In this document: in pieces, positions 53,501 through 64,000 of the stretch | Numbering within the stretch: position 1 is the first letter of the stretch | Layout of the letters: every line of letters begins with the position of its first letter | NCBI RefSeq assembly: GCF_030035675.1 | Contig: NC_084497.1 | Location: forward strand, 30,578,437 to 30,642,436 | Direction of reading: 5' to 3' | Length of the DNA stretch: 64,000 bases | Source of the DNA: Rhineura floridana | Taxonomy: Eukaryota > Chordata > Lepidosauria > Squamata > Rhineuridae | Notes under the pieces: model-generated | What the model saw: only the letters and a program-made list of their open reading frames with translations | What the model was told of the DNA's origin: nothing | The model's database searches: none | Position numbers and translations under genes: made by a program

Positions 53501-54784
53501 TGCCCCTCTTACCTGGCATTGCAGGCTAAGGAAGGGAAGCGGAGCGAGAGAAAGGACCGGCAGAGGGGCCTGGTGGGCTTTGCTGTATACGGATGGCTCC
53601 TATACAACACATATGGATCAGGGTGGGGGTTTTACACTTCAAAAAAATTGGCTAGGTTTTTTGGCTTGTGTTCCACTACTTGCCACCTAGAGTGTGTCTG
53701 TTTGAGGTAGGCTGAGAATTCTAAAGACCTTCTCCAAAGAGCGGGAGATGTTATACCCCTTCTGTTCCCCCCCCCCTCTATTTTAATAGCAGGAAATCCA
53801 AGTCGCCCCCCAAAGTGCCGATTGTGATTCAGGACGACAGCCTTCCCTCAGGGCCCCCTCCGCAGATCCGGATCTTAAAGCGGCCCACGAGCAACGGGGT
53901 GCTTAGCAACCCAAACGCAGCCAGCCGGCCAGCTTTCCCAGTGAAGACTCTGGCCCAGAGGGAGGCTGAATACGCGGAAGCTAGGAAGCGAATTCTGGGC
54001 AGCGCCAGCCCAGAGGAGGAGCAAGAGAAACCGATCCTTGACAGGTGAGAGAAAGCAGCTGGGCTTTCCTACAGCAGGACGCTCTGTTACTGTAAGCTGT
54101 CCCAACTAGCAGGAGGTCCTCATTTGGGACAAAATCCCAGTGGGGAAGTCACAGGAACCCTTGCTGGCACCGGGAAGGTGTGAGCAGCAGCTGCGCCGGC
54201 CCTCTTGGGCCCTTGTCTGCCTTGGATGACGATCTCTTCCATCCCAGCAAGCAGACCAGTGTAATGCGCCAGCCATGAATGGTATCCCACCAGGGACTTG
54301 GACATCCTCCCCTGCCCCCAAGGTGGCCTGTTCCACTTAGGAAGTCCCAGGCAGTGCCAAACTGATGCAGTGGCTTGGCAAGGTGTTGTCCCAGATGGGG
54401 ACCTCTGCTTTCACCAGCTGTCCTTCCGGACCAGAAGGTATAATGAAGTGTCTCCTGAGCCCAGTCCCTCAGAAAGGGATCTGCCCAATGCCTGCAGCAT
54501 CAGGATCCCCAGGGACTGTCAGTGTTATTCCTTCTGTAGGCCGCTTACTGGGTGGGGTTGGAAGCCTCTCCCCTTCCAGAGGGAAATGGCTTTGTGTGAG
54601 GCTCTGGCGTGTCATGGGGAGTGGCTGCCCACCTGAGCGGGTGCTGAGCAAAGGCCGGCCTTCTGCTCTTTCTCCTCACAGGCCCACAAGGATCTCTCAG
54701 CCGGAAGAGGCCAGGCAGCCCAGCAACGTGATCAGGCAGCCACTGGGCCCAGACGGTTCACAGGGTTTCAAGCAACGCAGATAG
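47598..54784 (+). CDS. SZRD1: SZRD1, SUZ RNA-binding domain containing 1
   Basis: Small SUZ-domain protein (human C1orf144); SUZ domains occur in RNA-associated proteins, and its own role is poorly defined. Exons 47598-47648, 52997-53046, 53790-54044 and 54682-54784 join in phase to 152 residues, the human length. [17 protein letters not shown] is identical to human as remembered. The SUZ region is about residues 42-107 ([40 protein letters not shown]); the SUZ-C motif is the end ([19 protein letters not shown]). The sequence is acidic at the N-terminus and highly conserved, typical of a constrained gene. Exon 3 has a tandem acceptor (TAGCAG). The first intron of 5.3 kb holds SINE and hairpin repeat copies. 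Confidence 0.97.
48236..48449 (+). repeat. Hairpin-type repeat, two half-copies
   Basis: CTGGACTCCAGCTCCCATTA and CATGGCCAATGGTC, then after a spacer GGGGCTGACGGGAGTTGAAG. In SZRD1 intron 1. Confidence 0.5.
52530..52690 (-). mobile_element. tRNA-Ala-headed SINE copy
   Basis: CACTGGCTGGCAGCTGCTCT, CAGGATTTTAGGCAGGGGC and GGTGCTGCCAGGGATCGAGG match the family at 6113-6305, in minus orientation. In SZRD1 intron 1. Confidence 0.65.
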
Positions 54785-57450
54785 GCATGGCTGGCTGACT
54801 TCACGACATGAAAGCAGCCTCTTCTCCCAGCCTGGGTTGCCCTGTGGCAGACAAACAGACCTGAGCAAGGGAAAGCTCCTTGGGTGACTTGCACTGTGAT
54901 CTCCCCTCCTCCCCCCCCCTTTGCTCTGCCTTTCATGCCCTTCCATCCCACGCACTGTGACTGGGATTGGCATACCATGGAGGAGGGGGGCGGGGGGCAG
55001 GGCAGGCGTCTCTCTCCTACAATGCGCTAGGCTGCACGTGTGGCCACACCTGCCAAAGCCAGCACCACCACCAGCAATAATAATAATAATATTAATGTCT
55101 GCAGACGGGTTCACCCGGGGTTGGAAGCGCAAGTCAGGATTCTGCTTCTGGAAATGTGCATGTTTCTCTGTCTTGCTTCAGAGCAAGGAGCGGGCAGGGA
55201 TGGGTAGGCGGGATGTGTGCACAGATTTGTGTTTGCTTGCTTTCTGGGAATTGGATGATGGCGTCAAAGTCAAGTGCATGGGGAGGAGGAGGAGGAAGGG
55301 CGTGTGTTAGCTGTTTAACATGTTTATCTCAGAAGCGGTAGTTGGTAGTGTTTGAAAAGAAGTGAATTTTGAAGAGCTTGCACAAAAGTTGTTGGATAGA
55401 AGATTTGGCACGCGAGGCTTCTCTCGTCCACTGCTGCTGAGCGGGTGGAATGGGTTCTCGGCTTGCTGTTCCGGGCACCAGTGCTTCTGCACCTGCGTGG
55501 TGAGCTTTGGTGAGTCCTCTTGCTTGGGGTAAAATGGCTTGACGTGCACTCCTGGCCTCGAGGGAGGGGGGCCATTGGCCAGTGCCTGCCTTGCCTGCTT
55601 GTGCTGCTTCCTGGCAGAGGGAGGGAGCTTTTTGCCACTAGGACTATGAGCTAGACCTTAGACTAGTTTAGTTCCAGACTGGTGAGGCCACAAAGAGGGA
55701 TAGAGGGAGCCCTGTGGCCAAACAATGCTTGTGCTGGCCGGATTCGTAAGCCAGGGCAGGCGAGCTGTGAGCCTTTGGCCAAGAGCTTGGCCTTGTCACT
55801 CCAGATGTGCTTCCAGTTTTGCCTCTGGGAAATTTGCCCCTAGAAGGCAAAGGAACTGGGCCCCAACAATGCCTGTCATGGGGGGGCGGATAAGGGATGG
55901 TCTCCTTACCTTGGAAAGCAGGAGGGTGCCAGGATAAGCTGCATGTCTAACTGGATGCAGAAACGTGTTTTCAGGTGGCACCAAGTGAGAGCTCAGATGG
56001 ACAAGGGGCCGCTTTTGCATTTTCTGCATTTTCCTTGAGCCACGAGGAGAGTGTGGTTGGGCCAAATCCACTGGAGGCGCTGGCAATGTCAGTAGGGTTC
56101 CTGCATGCTGGCAAGGGTCCGTTGTGTTGTAGATGCTCCTGAGAGTCGAACCGGCTGGGCCTTTCCCATCCTCTCTCGCAGCCATATTGGGGGTGAGGGC
56201 CTTAGGCCCCGTCCCACCTTCAAGTGACCATGGGCCAGCTTGCTTCACTGTGTTTCCAGAGTCTGCCTTTTTGTTCTACTCCCTGCTTTTGGAGGACGTC
56301 AGAGGGGTGGGACGCTGCTTTGGCTTCTTTGGGTCAAGTGTTGGGCACACAGAACCTACCGCACCTCCTCTTGTGCTGGAACGGAAGTGGAACATCCGGG
56401 GGGGAGGGGGGTGTCTCTTTGTACATCAACCCATGAAATGTATAAAAATACTGCAAAATAAATAACTGGTCAAAAGAGTAATAATAAATAAATAAACAAA
56501 CAAACAAACGACCTGTGTATAAAAAGTGAAAAACATGCCAGACAGTTGCTGTGCTGAATTTGCTCCCTTCCAGCCGGCCTTGTTCTGTCAGCAGTGCCCT
56601 CTGGCCCAAAGGAGGGTTGCTTGGCATCACTCCCTGTTTTGATTGAAGATGTTAGCTGCTGACAGCAAGATTACCTCCTTTTCCTCCTCCTCTCAAGCAC
56701 TGGGAAAGCTGGACACCTTTTCTACAGGACCTGCCACTGGGATTGCTTTTGCAACATGCCTCTTGCTTTTTGTTTCAGGACCCAGCAAGGGAGGTGATTT
56801 GGGTGGGAGAGAAAAATTCATCTCTTCCCCCCTACCCCACCAATTTGGAAGCAAGTGGGGTAAGAAGTCTGTGCACAATAAGTGGGTGGAGTCACCCTTT
56901 CCCTTCCCACTGCTTTAGGTTGCAGCCTGGCTGGGAAAATGTTTTCTCCTGCTGTTGTTGCTGCTGCATCAGACTCCTCTGTTCTGCCTGCCTCCTTTCC
57001 TCTCCTTATATGCAGTCTCTTCTCCCCCCTACCCATCTCATGAGCTGTACTGAACTCCTTGCTGGTTGCTCCCAGGAGAAACGTCCAGGCCCCACCCACA
57101 CGAAAGGTGCTAGGAAAGGCCGCTACTGTGCCCTCCCTGCTAGCTTTGTCATTGCCAAAGGGCGAGGGGGATGCAGCCATCCTATGGGCAAAGAGGTGGT
57201 ACCCTTTTCATTGTCTGCCATTGGATTTTTTTTTTTGGCATGGACAAGGGGTCCGTTGTCTTGTCCAGGAATCAGGGCTGGCATAAGTTTAAGGGCCATG
57301 TGTGTATGTGCGTTAGGGTCACTTTTTATGAGGCGTGCAGGTGTTTCCAAGTGCCAAGCAAAGAGGCTGCACCTGCCCACAACAGTCCTACATATTCAGA
57401 TAAACATTTTATAAATTGTACTTTAAATAAATGCGTTAACTTTTAAGTAT
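54785..57450 (+). other. Probable SZRD1 3' UTR
   Basis: Continues from the SZRD1 stop to the hexamer at 57426 with no other gene. It holds short AT simple repeats (55076-55096, 56480-56510). SPATA21, present between SZRD1 and NECAP2 in mammals, was not found. Confidence 0.45.
57426..57431 (+). terminator. Likely poly(A) signal of SZRD1
   Basis: AATAAA in an AT-rich end block (TTTAAATAAATGCGTTAAC) 2.6 kb past the stop and just before the NECAP2 CpG island. An earlier AATAAA at 56457-56462 is an alternative, but it is next to simple repeats. Confidence 0.5.
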
Positions 57451-57559
57451 GTGGCCTCATTATTATCATTCCTCTTTGTGGGTTTGAATACTGCGGCCAG
57501 GCGGCTGACCATCCACATTTCAGTAGGCCAGAGGGCCTGGCTCAGTCTTTGGGCCTTTC

Positions 57560-58460
57560 GTGAAATGCTTCCCGCGCCACTTTCTCGAAAGTGCCGAGTT
57601 TCGCGTCATTCGCGTCCTCCTCGGTCGCCCAGAGATGCTGCTGTAGGCGCCCTTCCTGGCCCTCAGGAGGGCGGCCTCTCGGAGCTCTAAGGGGCCCTTC
57701 TGGCCCTCCGCTTCTACTGCAGGGACACAGACCGCCACGCGGATAGACAGAGCGGCGGCGCGGGGCTTCCCGGTCCCGTCTCCATGGCACGCGCTGGACC
57801 TCTCCGTTGTTTCCTGCGAGCACCTTCCACTTTCGCCCCGCGGAAGGACAACTAGAAGCCCAAGGGAAGCCCAAGGAACTCGGAAGCTGTCCATTCCCGC
57901 CAGAATGATAGGTTTCATACGTCCTCGAGCTCTCCTTGGCCTGACGGCGAGAGGCGTGTGACATTCCTCAATTGGCGGTTGCGCAAAAACAAACAGGGAG
58001 GAAGACCATAGAGGTAGAGAGGTTGGCTGATTTGGCAGCGCTTCCTGAACCCTTGCGAGTCGCTGTCGGCCTTCTTCCGCCCTCAGAGTTCGCTTACAAA
58101 ACAACACTTTTCGTCGTAAGTCTATGGCCTTGAAAGAGAGTCTGAAAGTCCACGCAGGAATTGGCGTCAAGTGACGTCTAGGTAGACGAGGCCCCGATCT
58201 CCCTGTGCGCGAGCACCCGCGCATGCGCTTCGAGAACGAAGCGGGGACCCGTATTTCCGGGTCCTCCGAAGTCGGCGGCCGAGATGGCGGAGAGCGAGGA
58301 GTACGAGTCGGTGCTCTGTGTCAAGCCGGAAGTCTACGTCTACCGCGTGCCTCCGCGCGCCTCCAATCGGGGCTACAGGTGAGGGACGCTCCTCCGCCTC
58401 TGCGCACGTGCAGAGCGCTGTTCGCTTCCGACTCCTCCCTCCCCCTTCCCTTGGCGTGAG
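57560..58460 (+). promoter_or_regulatory. NECAP2 CpG promoter
   Basis: CG-dense region running into the first coding exon, with an NRF1-like CGCGCATGCGCTTCG at about 58218-58232 and GAGATGGCGG at the start codon. Confidence 0.6.
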
Positions 58461-61400
58461 GAAGGTGGGGCGCCCCAAAGCCCCCGCATAAGGCAGGTAA
58501 CAGAAAATATGTTTAGTCCAAAATCCAATTCCCGTACTTGGCCACTGAAAATGTAACGGAATAGCGTGCAGGCTTTCGAGTTCTCCAGAGCTCTTCATCA
58601 GGCTGGAGGTTAAACAAAACATAAAGCGGCGGCGGCGGGGGAAAAGAAACTTGGCAGGCGGTGAATTCCTCTAGGCCAGCATTTAGTCACCGTCTTAAGA
58701 GTGGGAGACGGAGGCACCTCTCAGGTTTCAGGTGGTGCCTAAGACTGCGGGGGGGGGGAGGAGGAGTAAGAGGAGGACACAGCTCCATCCTCCACACACA
58801 AAGACGCGTCTTCCGAAAAAGGCAAGATTTGACGGAAGAGAGAAAGGTGGATGTGATGCCCTTCCCTGGCTCTCCCTGTCAGGTTCCTACCTGCTTGTGG
58901 CTACTGCCTTTCACGAGGCACCACCAGGGACTCCACCAGTCCGGACTGTCCTTTTTTATGGTTTCTCTCTCCGCTCTAGCACAGATCTCACTAGATCCTC
59001 CTGCTAGGCAGCACCACCAGTCACGTTCTATAACCAATGTTTCCAGAGACCTTGCCTGAGTCTCCCTCTATCCGGTTACTTTTGTGACTGCGGGCTTATG
59101 CTGTTCCCAACCCCCTTGTATCAATGTAGATAACTCATATAACTTGGGGTTGCTCTGGATACTTGTAATGTTATTATTCTCCTCTTCACCGCTGCCACCA
59201 TTTGTTACTGTTGCCCTTCAGCCTTGGTAATTACCTTACCCGCCCTTCTGGTCTGTGAAACCCCAGCCAAGGATCAGGCCTTCGGTAAACCAAAATAGTA
59301 TTTATTAAATAACAGAAATAACAAGATTACTTTTCTAATGGTACTTAAGCATATGGTTTCATCTATTCTTGTGATACTTGACTTATCATTAACTAGAACC
59401 CCCACTCCCTCTTTCTCCACACTCTCCTGACATCCACCACCTAACACCCACCTCCAAACACCACCAAAAACAACCCACAACACCTCCCAGATTCAACTGT
59501 CATTCTTCCATTTATACTCTCAGCCATTCAAACGCTCAGCCAATCATCCAGCATTCTACTGCTCATCTACTCCCCCCTCCTCTTTCATTCCGCTTACCAT
59601 GTATCTTCTATACAAACAGCACTTACCATATTTACATTAATACAGGAACATCACAGTGGACATTTGCACATAAGAGTTAAGAAGTGAGAAAGGGGAGGCG
59701 TCGTTTCGGATCAGGAGGCCTGGTTTCTGCAGCTATCACTTAGGACATGGTGCACATCTGCTGTGATTGAGGCTGGAAGGGGGCTGCTGATGTGGATTTG
59801 CTGCTTCATAAGCAGGGGGTTGGACTGGATGGCCTTTGTGGTCCCTTCCAACTCTATGATTCTGTTGGGTGACTTTTTAGACCTGAACAGCGGCGCTGTC
59901 TTCTCTCCCTGGTGCTAGAGCTGCGGAGTGGCAGCTGGACCAGCCAGCGTGGAGTGGCAGGATGCGAATCACAGCCAAAGGGAACATGGCTTATATCAAG
60001 CTGGAGGACAGGAATTCAGGTAAAGGGAAGGAGGTGTTGCCTTGGTACGATGTGGCTATTGGAGGAAAGGTTTTTGCGAGCTTGAATACTCAGGTAAAAC
60101 CTCACAGGCAAAAGAAGGCAAAATGACTCCTGTTCAGGGTGGATGGTTTTAGTTAGGTTCATTGTCCAAGGCTGTGGTTTTGTGTGAAGCCGGTCAGAGT
60201 TTTTCTCTGAGTATGTCAGGCTTTCTTCCTGTTATGCACGCTTTCTAAGGAGTGTTGTGGGGGGTTAATCATGGGCAAGCTCTGCATTCAGATGGAAGGA
60301 ATAATGTAGCTTTATTGCAGCGCCCTGATTTACTCAGCAATGTAAAAAGTCTTGGCTGCAGAAAGGCCACAAGTTTATGCGATGCAGGACCCTCTTCCCC
60401 AAAGCCTTTTGAAGGGTGTGAATGCAAGATAACCCTGAGCTGCTGCATCAAGGCCACACAGCCATTGTGTTGCTTGAGAGGAGCCTTCACTGGGTCTTTT
60501 TTTGCACATATTCTTACATTAAACCAAAATGCACAAGTGTACTTGTGAAGAAAAACAACCCAATTGGCTCTGTACAGGTGTGAAATCCTCATGGTTGATG
60601 AAGTCCTGTGGATGCCAGTCCGTGGTTGGGTGGGTGGAGCTGACCAGCTGGTTTCATGCTCTCAATTTCCCCCCTTCAGGAGAACTTTTTGCCCAGGCAC
60701 CTGTGGACCAGTTTCCTAGCATTGCTGTGGAGGGTGTGATGGATTCCAGCCGATATTTTGTCATCCGGATCGAGGACGGGAACGGTATGGGTGCGAGGTT
60801 CGGATCTCGTCCTCCTAGGTTCCCGCTTGTGCTTCACCAGAATGATTCTGGGGCAGCAACTGCAGTCCTGCCTGTTCCTCTTTCCCTCAAAGCTTCCTCC
60901 CTGCAGACTGCTGGCTGGGATTTGCCAGAACTTTGGGGTCATCTTGGGCTAGTGTGATGGGCAACCTGCTTGGGGCGGAGCCTTTGGGAATCTCCTTCCT
61001 CTCTTCTCTGCCTGCCGGCACTTCCCATTCAGGGCTCTTCTTCAGCACAGCTCCTCCTGGCCCTCCCAGCACCAGCTCTGCATGCCTTCCCCAGTGCTGC
61101 TGTTGCAGCTTGCTCTCCACCCCATATTTTCCCGCTCTTTGCCTTGTCTGGGTTAGCTAACACTACTATCAAATGGGCCGCTGGTCAGGTCCAACTATAC
61201 AGCTATGGGCTATTCTTGCACGTGCTGTGGTGTTTGTGAGGCCTTCCTGCCTTGTCAAGGTTTTGTTGCTGGTCCTCCTGAGCGGGGAAGGAGGCCTTGA
61301 GGTTTGGTGCTACTTTGGTGCATTTTGCCTCTGGCCAGGCCACTGCTACGGCCATGTGTAGCACACCTGGTGTAACCTGACTGCCCTTCTTATAAGCTGT

Positions 61401-63385
61401 CCTGACTAGTGGCTGTGATATTTCTTTACGGATCTCCCACCTCAGGTCCTGACAGGAGGAGGAGAGCTTTAATCCAGGGAAAGCCTTCCCCCTCCTCGTT
61501 TTCCCTGCTCCCTGAGCCGCCTGGCCACCTCCTCCAGCCATGCTGCTGTCTGTGCACAGCCTGGGCCTTAACACCTGCTTGATGTGTTGGGATGGAAGCT
61601 CAGCATCTGCTGGCGACTGACTGAGGCTGGTTTCTCTTGCAGGCCGGCGGGCGTTCATTGGGGTTGGCTTTGTCGACCGAGGCGATGCCTTTGACTTCAA
61701 CGTCGCTCTGCAGGACCATTTCAAGTGAGCGCTGTTTTCTCTTGTCCTCCTTGATGCCCCCTCTCAGCTGACATCAGAGGCAAATCTAGTGTTTGGGGTC
61801 CTGCCTGCCCTGTGAGGGATTTGTCCTGACACAGAACTTGTTTGCTTTAAGTTGTTTGTGTGTTGAGTAATGATGTGGCTGCTTTACCTGCACTGCCTCC
61901 TGCCCCCCCACGTGACAGCATCTTGTGCCTGTTGTTCTGTTCCTTCTGCTACCCCGTGACATGCAGCCCCTCTCCTCATTTCTCCTCTTGGCAGGTGGGT
62001 CAAACAACAGAGTGAACTTGCCAAACAGGCCCAGAATCCGGACCAGGGGCCTAAACTAGACTTGGGCTTCAAGGAAGGGCAGACCATCAAGCTCAACATT
62101 GCGGTGAGGAGGTGGAGCCTCACTTGGCTTCTTCTGCTGCCCCCTCAGGGCTGTGGCCATGGGAGGGGGCTCTGGAAAAGGGATTGCCAGCTAAAACCGC
62201 CCATCGGACCTGGAAGAAAGTTCCTTCCTGACCCCAAGTGGTGGCAACTGTTCAGATCATGAGGGTGTCCAAAATTCCACCTCTCTCCTCTAAAAGGTGT
62301 TTCTTGAGAAGTGGACCTGTCTCACTGTAGTGTCCTGTTTCCAAAGGAGCAACTGCCTCTCTGGATCTGACAGAGGCACTTTCTTATGTTATCATCCAGC
62401 CCTGTTGCTCTGCCGCTGGGCCCTGTGGTAATGGCTTCTCAGAAACGGATAGCACTATGAAAGTGGGTGGTGGTGGTATTTTTGCTGTTGTGTTTTTCGT
62501 CAGATGGCTGTGTTCATTGTACATGTAAGTGTGTGAGGAGGAGGAGGAGGAGAGCCAAAGGCACTAGAGCCCAGGCCTTGAGCGGTTGTTGCTGCCTCCC
62601 AAGGGAGCAGAGCCCCAGAACCACTGAGCAGCTTGTTAGCTGGAGTAAAAAAGAGGAGCCTGACACAAGGAAGTGGGCATGTGACTCGGCAGACTGGGCC
62701 CTTTCCTCTGCCCGCCCTCTTTCTCTCTCCCTTGCACAGCAAACAGCTGGACTGATGTCACATGCAGAGACACAACAGTAGGACACCTTTGGCTGGGGGA
62801 TGTTGTTAAGGCCTCTGAGCGGTTTTTAATGCTTTTCCATCTCCCTTCAGAATGTGAAGAAAAAGGACGGCTCCTCAGGCAGCAGACTGCGTGCAGCAGG
62901 CTCTGGGGGACCCAGCCTCATCCCACCCCCTCCTGGAGGAAAGGCTTCTATCGTCTCCCTGCCTGGGGAGCAGCTTCTCTGCTGCCCTGCGGAGTCCCCA
63001 GCCAGTGCTGCCAAAGCAGGTCTTTCTTTCTCATTGGTCGGCTCAGGCTGCCAAGGCGGGAGTGTGTGGCCACTGTAGTTTGTGGGGCAGAGCCACTAAA
63101 TCTGTGCAGCAGTCCTGCTTCAGAGCTGCTGGAAAGCAGGAGTTTGTGTTTATTAGTAGACTGTTTTCAGGCCTTGCTTTGGGAGACCCTGAAGCGCTGT
63201 GGGCGCCCATTTGGTTTCCTCAAGGAGACGCGCTGAGCAGAGGAGGCATTGAGGTTATACATGGCAGTGTAGCTCAGTATTGTCTCAGCCAGCAGTGGCC
63301 TCTTCAGGAACTCAAGTGGGGTGGGGTGGCCTCCCCAGAGCTGGCCTGGAACGATCTGTGAAATATCTCCAAGTGGCAAAAGCTG

Positions 63386-63425
<40 letters not shown>

Positions 63426-63821
63426 GTATGTCCTGTTTATCAGCAGATGCTTCTGTCCCTTGGCCACCTCCACAACCTCAGAATTCTACAGCAGAAGCAG
63501 CTGCCGACATCTGGGGAGATTTCACCAAAGCTTCTGGGTGAGGAATCCCCCCACTCCCCTTTCATGTGCCAGTTACGGAAGACAAAGGGTCTCCTCTCCC
63601 TGCACACTCTTTATACAGGCCCCTTAACCATTGCACCTCATCTTGGATCTAGGGGTGGCTCCCTGGTCAAAGGGTCTCCGTCTCTGCCCCAGGAACGCTG
63701 CAGGCCCAGCACCGCTGCATTTGCAGCCTCTGCCCTGCTGAAGGGCTGTCTTTTGTCTTTGCCTCCTCCCAGGTCTGCTTCTGGCCAGACTCAGCAGAAC
63801 TCCAGGTGGGTCCAATTCTAA
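58284..63821 (+). CDS. NECAP2: NECAP2, adaptin-ear-binding coat-associated protein 2
   Basis: Clathrin-coat accessory protein that binds AP-1/AP-2 and acts in endocytosis and receptor recycling. Exons 58284-58378, 59919-60019, 60680-60784, 61643-61724, 61995-62103, 62851-63019, 63444-63537 and 63773-63821 join in phase to 267 residues (human 263). The PHear (NECAP) domain is residues about 1-160, with [39 protein letters not shown] and [15 protein letters not shown]. The Pro-rich tail keeps ADIWGDFT and ends in WVQF, the known ear-binding WxxF motifs. The start [15 protein letters not shown] replaces human [14 protein letters not shown]. The tail in exon 6 is the least conserved part. Exon 6 has a weak donor (GTCTTT), and exon 7 a CAGCAG tandem acceptor right after a CT microsatellite. 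The 3' UTR runs off the right edge. Confidence 0.97.
58500..58640. repeat. Interspersed repeat (CTTTCGAGTTCTCCAGAGCT type)
   Basis: GCAGGCTTTCGAGTTCTCC and AGCTCTTCATCAGGCTGG form a sequence block common in reptile repeats. The family was not identified. In NECAP2 intron 1. Confidence 0.4.
58877..59655 (-). mobile_element. Solo LTR-like element (fossil)
   Basis: A 779-bp block that on the minus strand begins TGTGATGTTCC and ends GGAACCTGACA, the TG...CA pattern of a long terminal repeat. In that orientation a TATA-like GTATAAAT (near 59505) precedes an AATAAA (near 59300), as in the U3-R-U5 order. No internal region and no second LTR are visible, so it would be a solo remnant. No clear target duplication was seen. 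Family (ERV or Gypsy-like) is not assignable; age is moderate to old. Confidence 0.45.
59740..59865 (+). mobile_element. CR1 LINE 3' end
   Basis: GGGTTGGACTGGATGGCCTT, TGTGGTCCCTTCCAACTCTA and TGATTCT are the classic CR1 3' terminus. It lies about 55 bases upstream of NECAP2 exon 2. Confidence 0.85.
63388..63423. repeat. (CT)n microsatellite next to a splice acceptor
   Basis: About 17 uninterrupted CT units ending about 20 bases before the NECAP2 exon 7 acceptor, so the repeat forms part of the pyrimidine-rich sequence upstream of that exon. Confidence 0.95.
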
Positions 63822-64000
63822 GTCGGGGTGTGCTGCACTTTTCTTGCACAAAGGCCTCCTTTTGTCGTTGTGGACCAAAGAGGAAGTTGCTGGCCCTTGT
63901 GGTGTTTCTGGAGATCCCGGCTCTTGACATATTCAGATGTTTGCTTTGGGCATTATGGGAAAGTGAATGGGGGGGATCTGGGTGGGCTATAGGAATCCTC

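Noticed and set aside
57520-58224. 234-residue minus-strand open frame upstream of NECAP2 (and a 140-residue frame overlapping it)
   Set aside because: Lies in the NECAP2 CpG island where stops are rare, has Arg/Pro/Gly-biased composition, and resembles no family I recognise.

Overview
This is a stretch of a vertebrate nuclear genome, most likely a squamate reptile (lizard or snake). Two things point there: tRNA-headed SINEs with a Bov-B-like tail (the Sauria SINE layout, at 45847-46045 and 26517-26700) and a Bov-B/RTE LINE fragment (46284-47131). CR1 tails, an L1-derived element and tRNA-Ala-headed SINEs fill much of the rest. No prokaryotic or plasmid feature is present. All genes are multi-exon; the exons were assembled by eye from splice sites, reading phase and remembered similarity to the human proteins, with no alignment run.

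Layout. (1) 1-10201, minus: the first 15 coding exons of an ANO7-type anoctamin; the rest lies beyond the left edge. (2) 12536-18064, minus: CPLANE2 (RSG1), five coding exons, complete, 261 residues. (3) 18.1-24.8 kb: the presumed CPLANE2 CpG promoter flanked by two direct copies of a palindromic repeat, then probable FBXO42 3' UTR. (4) 24837-39092, minus: FBXO42 coding region, nine coding exons, 723 residues, with a large intron running to a CpG promoter near 45 kb. (5) 45.3-47.2 kb: intergenic, with a Sauria SINE and a Bov-B fragment. (6) 47598-54784, plus: SZRD1, four exons, 152 residues. (7) 58284-63821, plus: NECAP2, eight exons, 267 residues.

The order ANO7-like / CPLANE2 / FBXO42 / SZRD1 / NECAP2 matches, from memory, human 1p36.13, where the ANO7-like position holds only a pseudogene (ANO7P1/ANO7L1). 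Here the visible half of that gene is open and correctly spliced. SPATA21, which in mammals lies between SZRD1 and NECAP2, has no room here. The genes are not a pathway: they are a membrane scramblase/channel-family protein, a ciliogenesis small-GTPase-like protein, an SCF substrate receptor, an RNA-associated SUZ protein and an endocytic AP adaptor.

The most unusual items are the intact ANO7P1-position gene, a full-length ORF1-only L1 derivative with an 11-bp target-site duplication (15104-17043), an unassigned near-palindromic motif repeated about ten times between 4.4 and 21 kb, and the paired palindromic elements around the CPLANE2 promoter.
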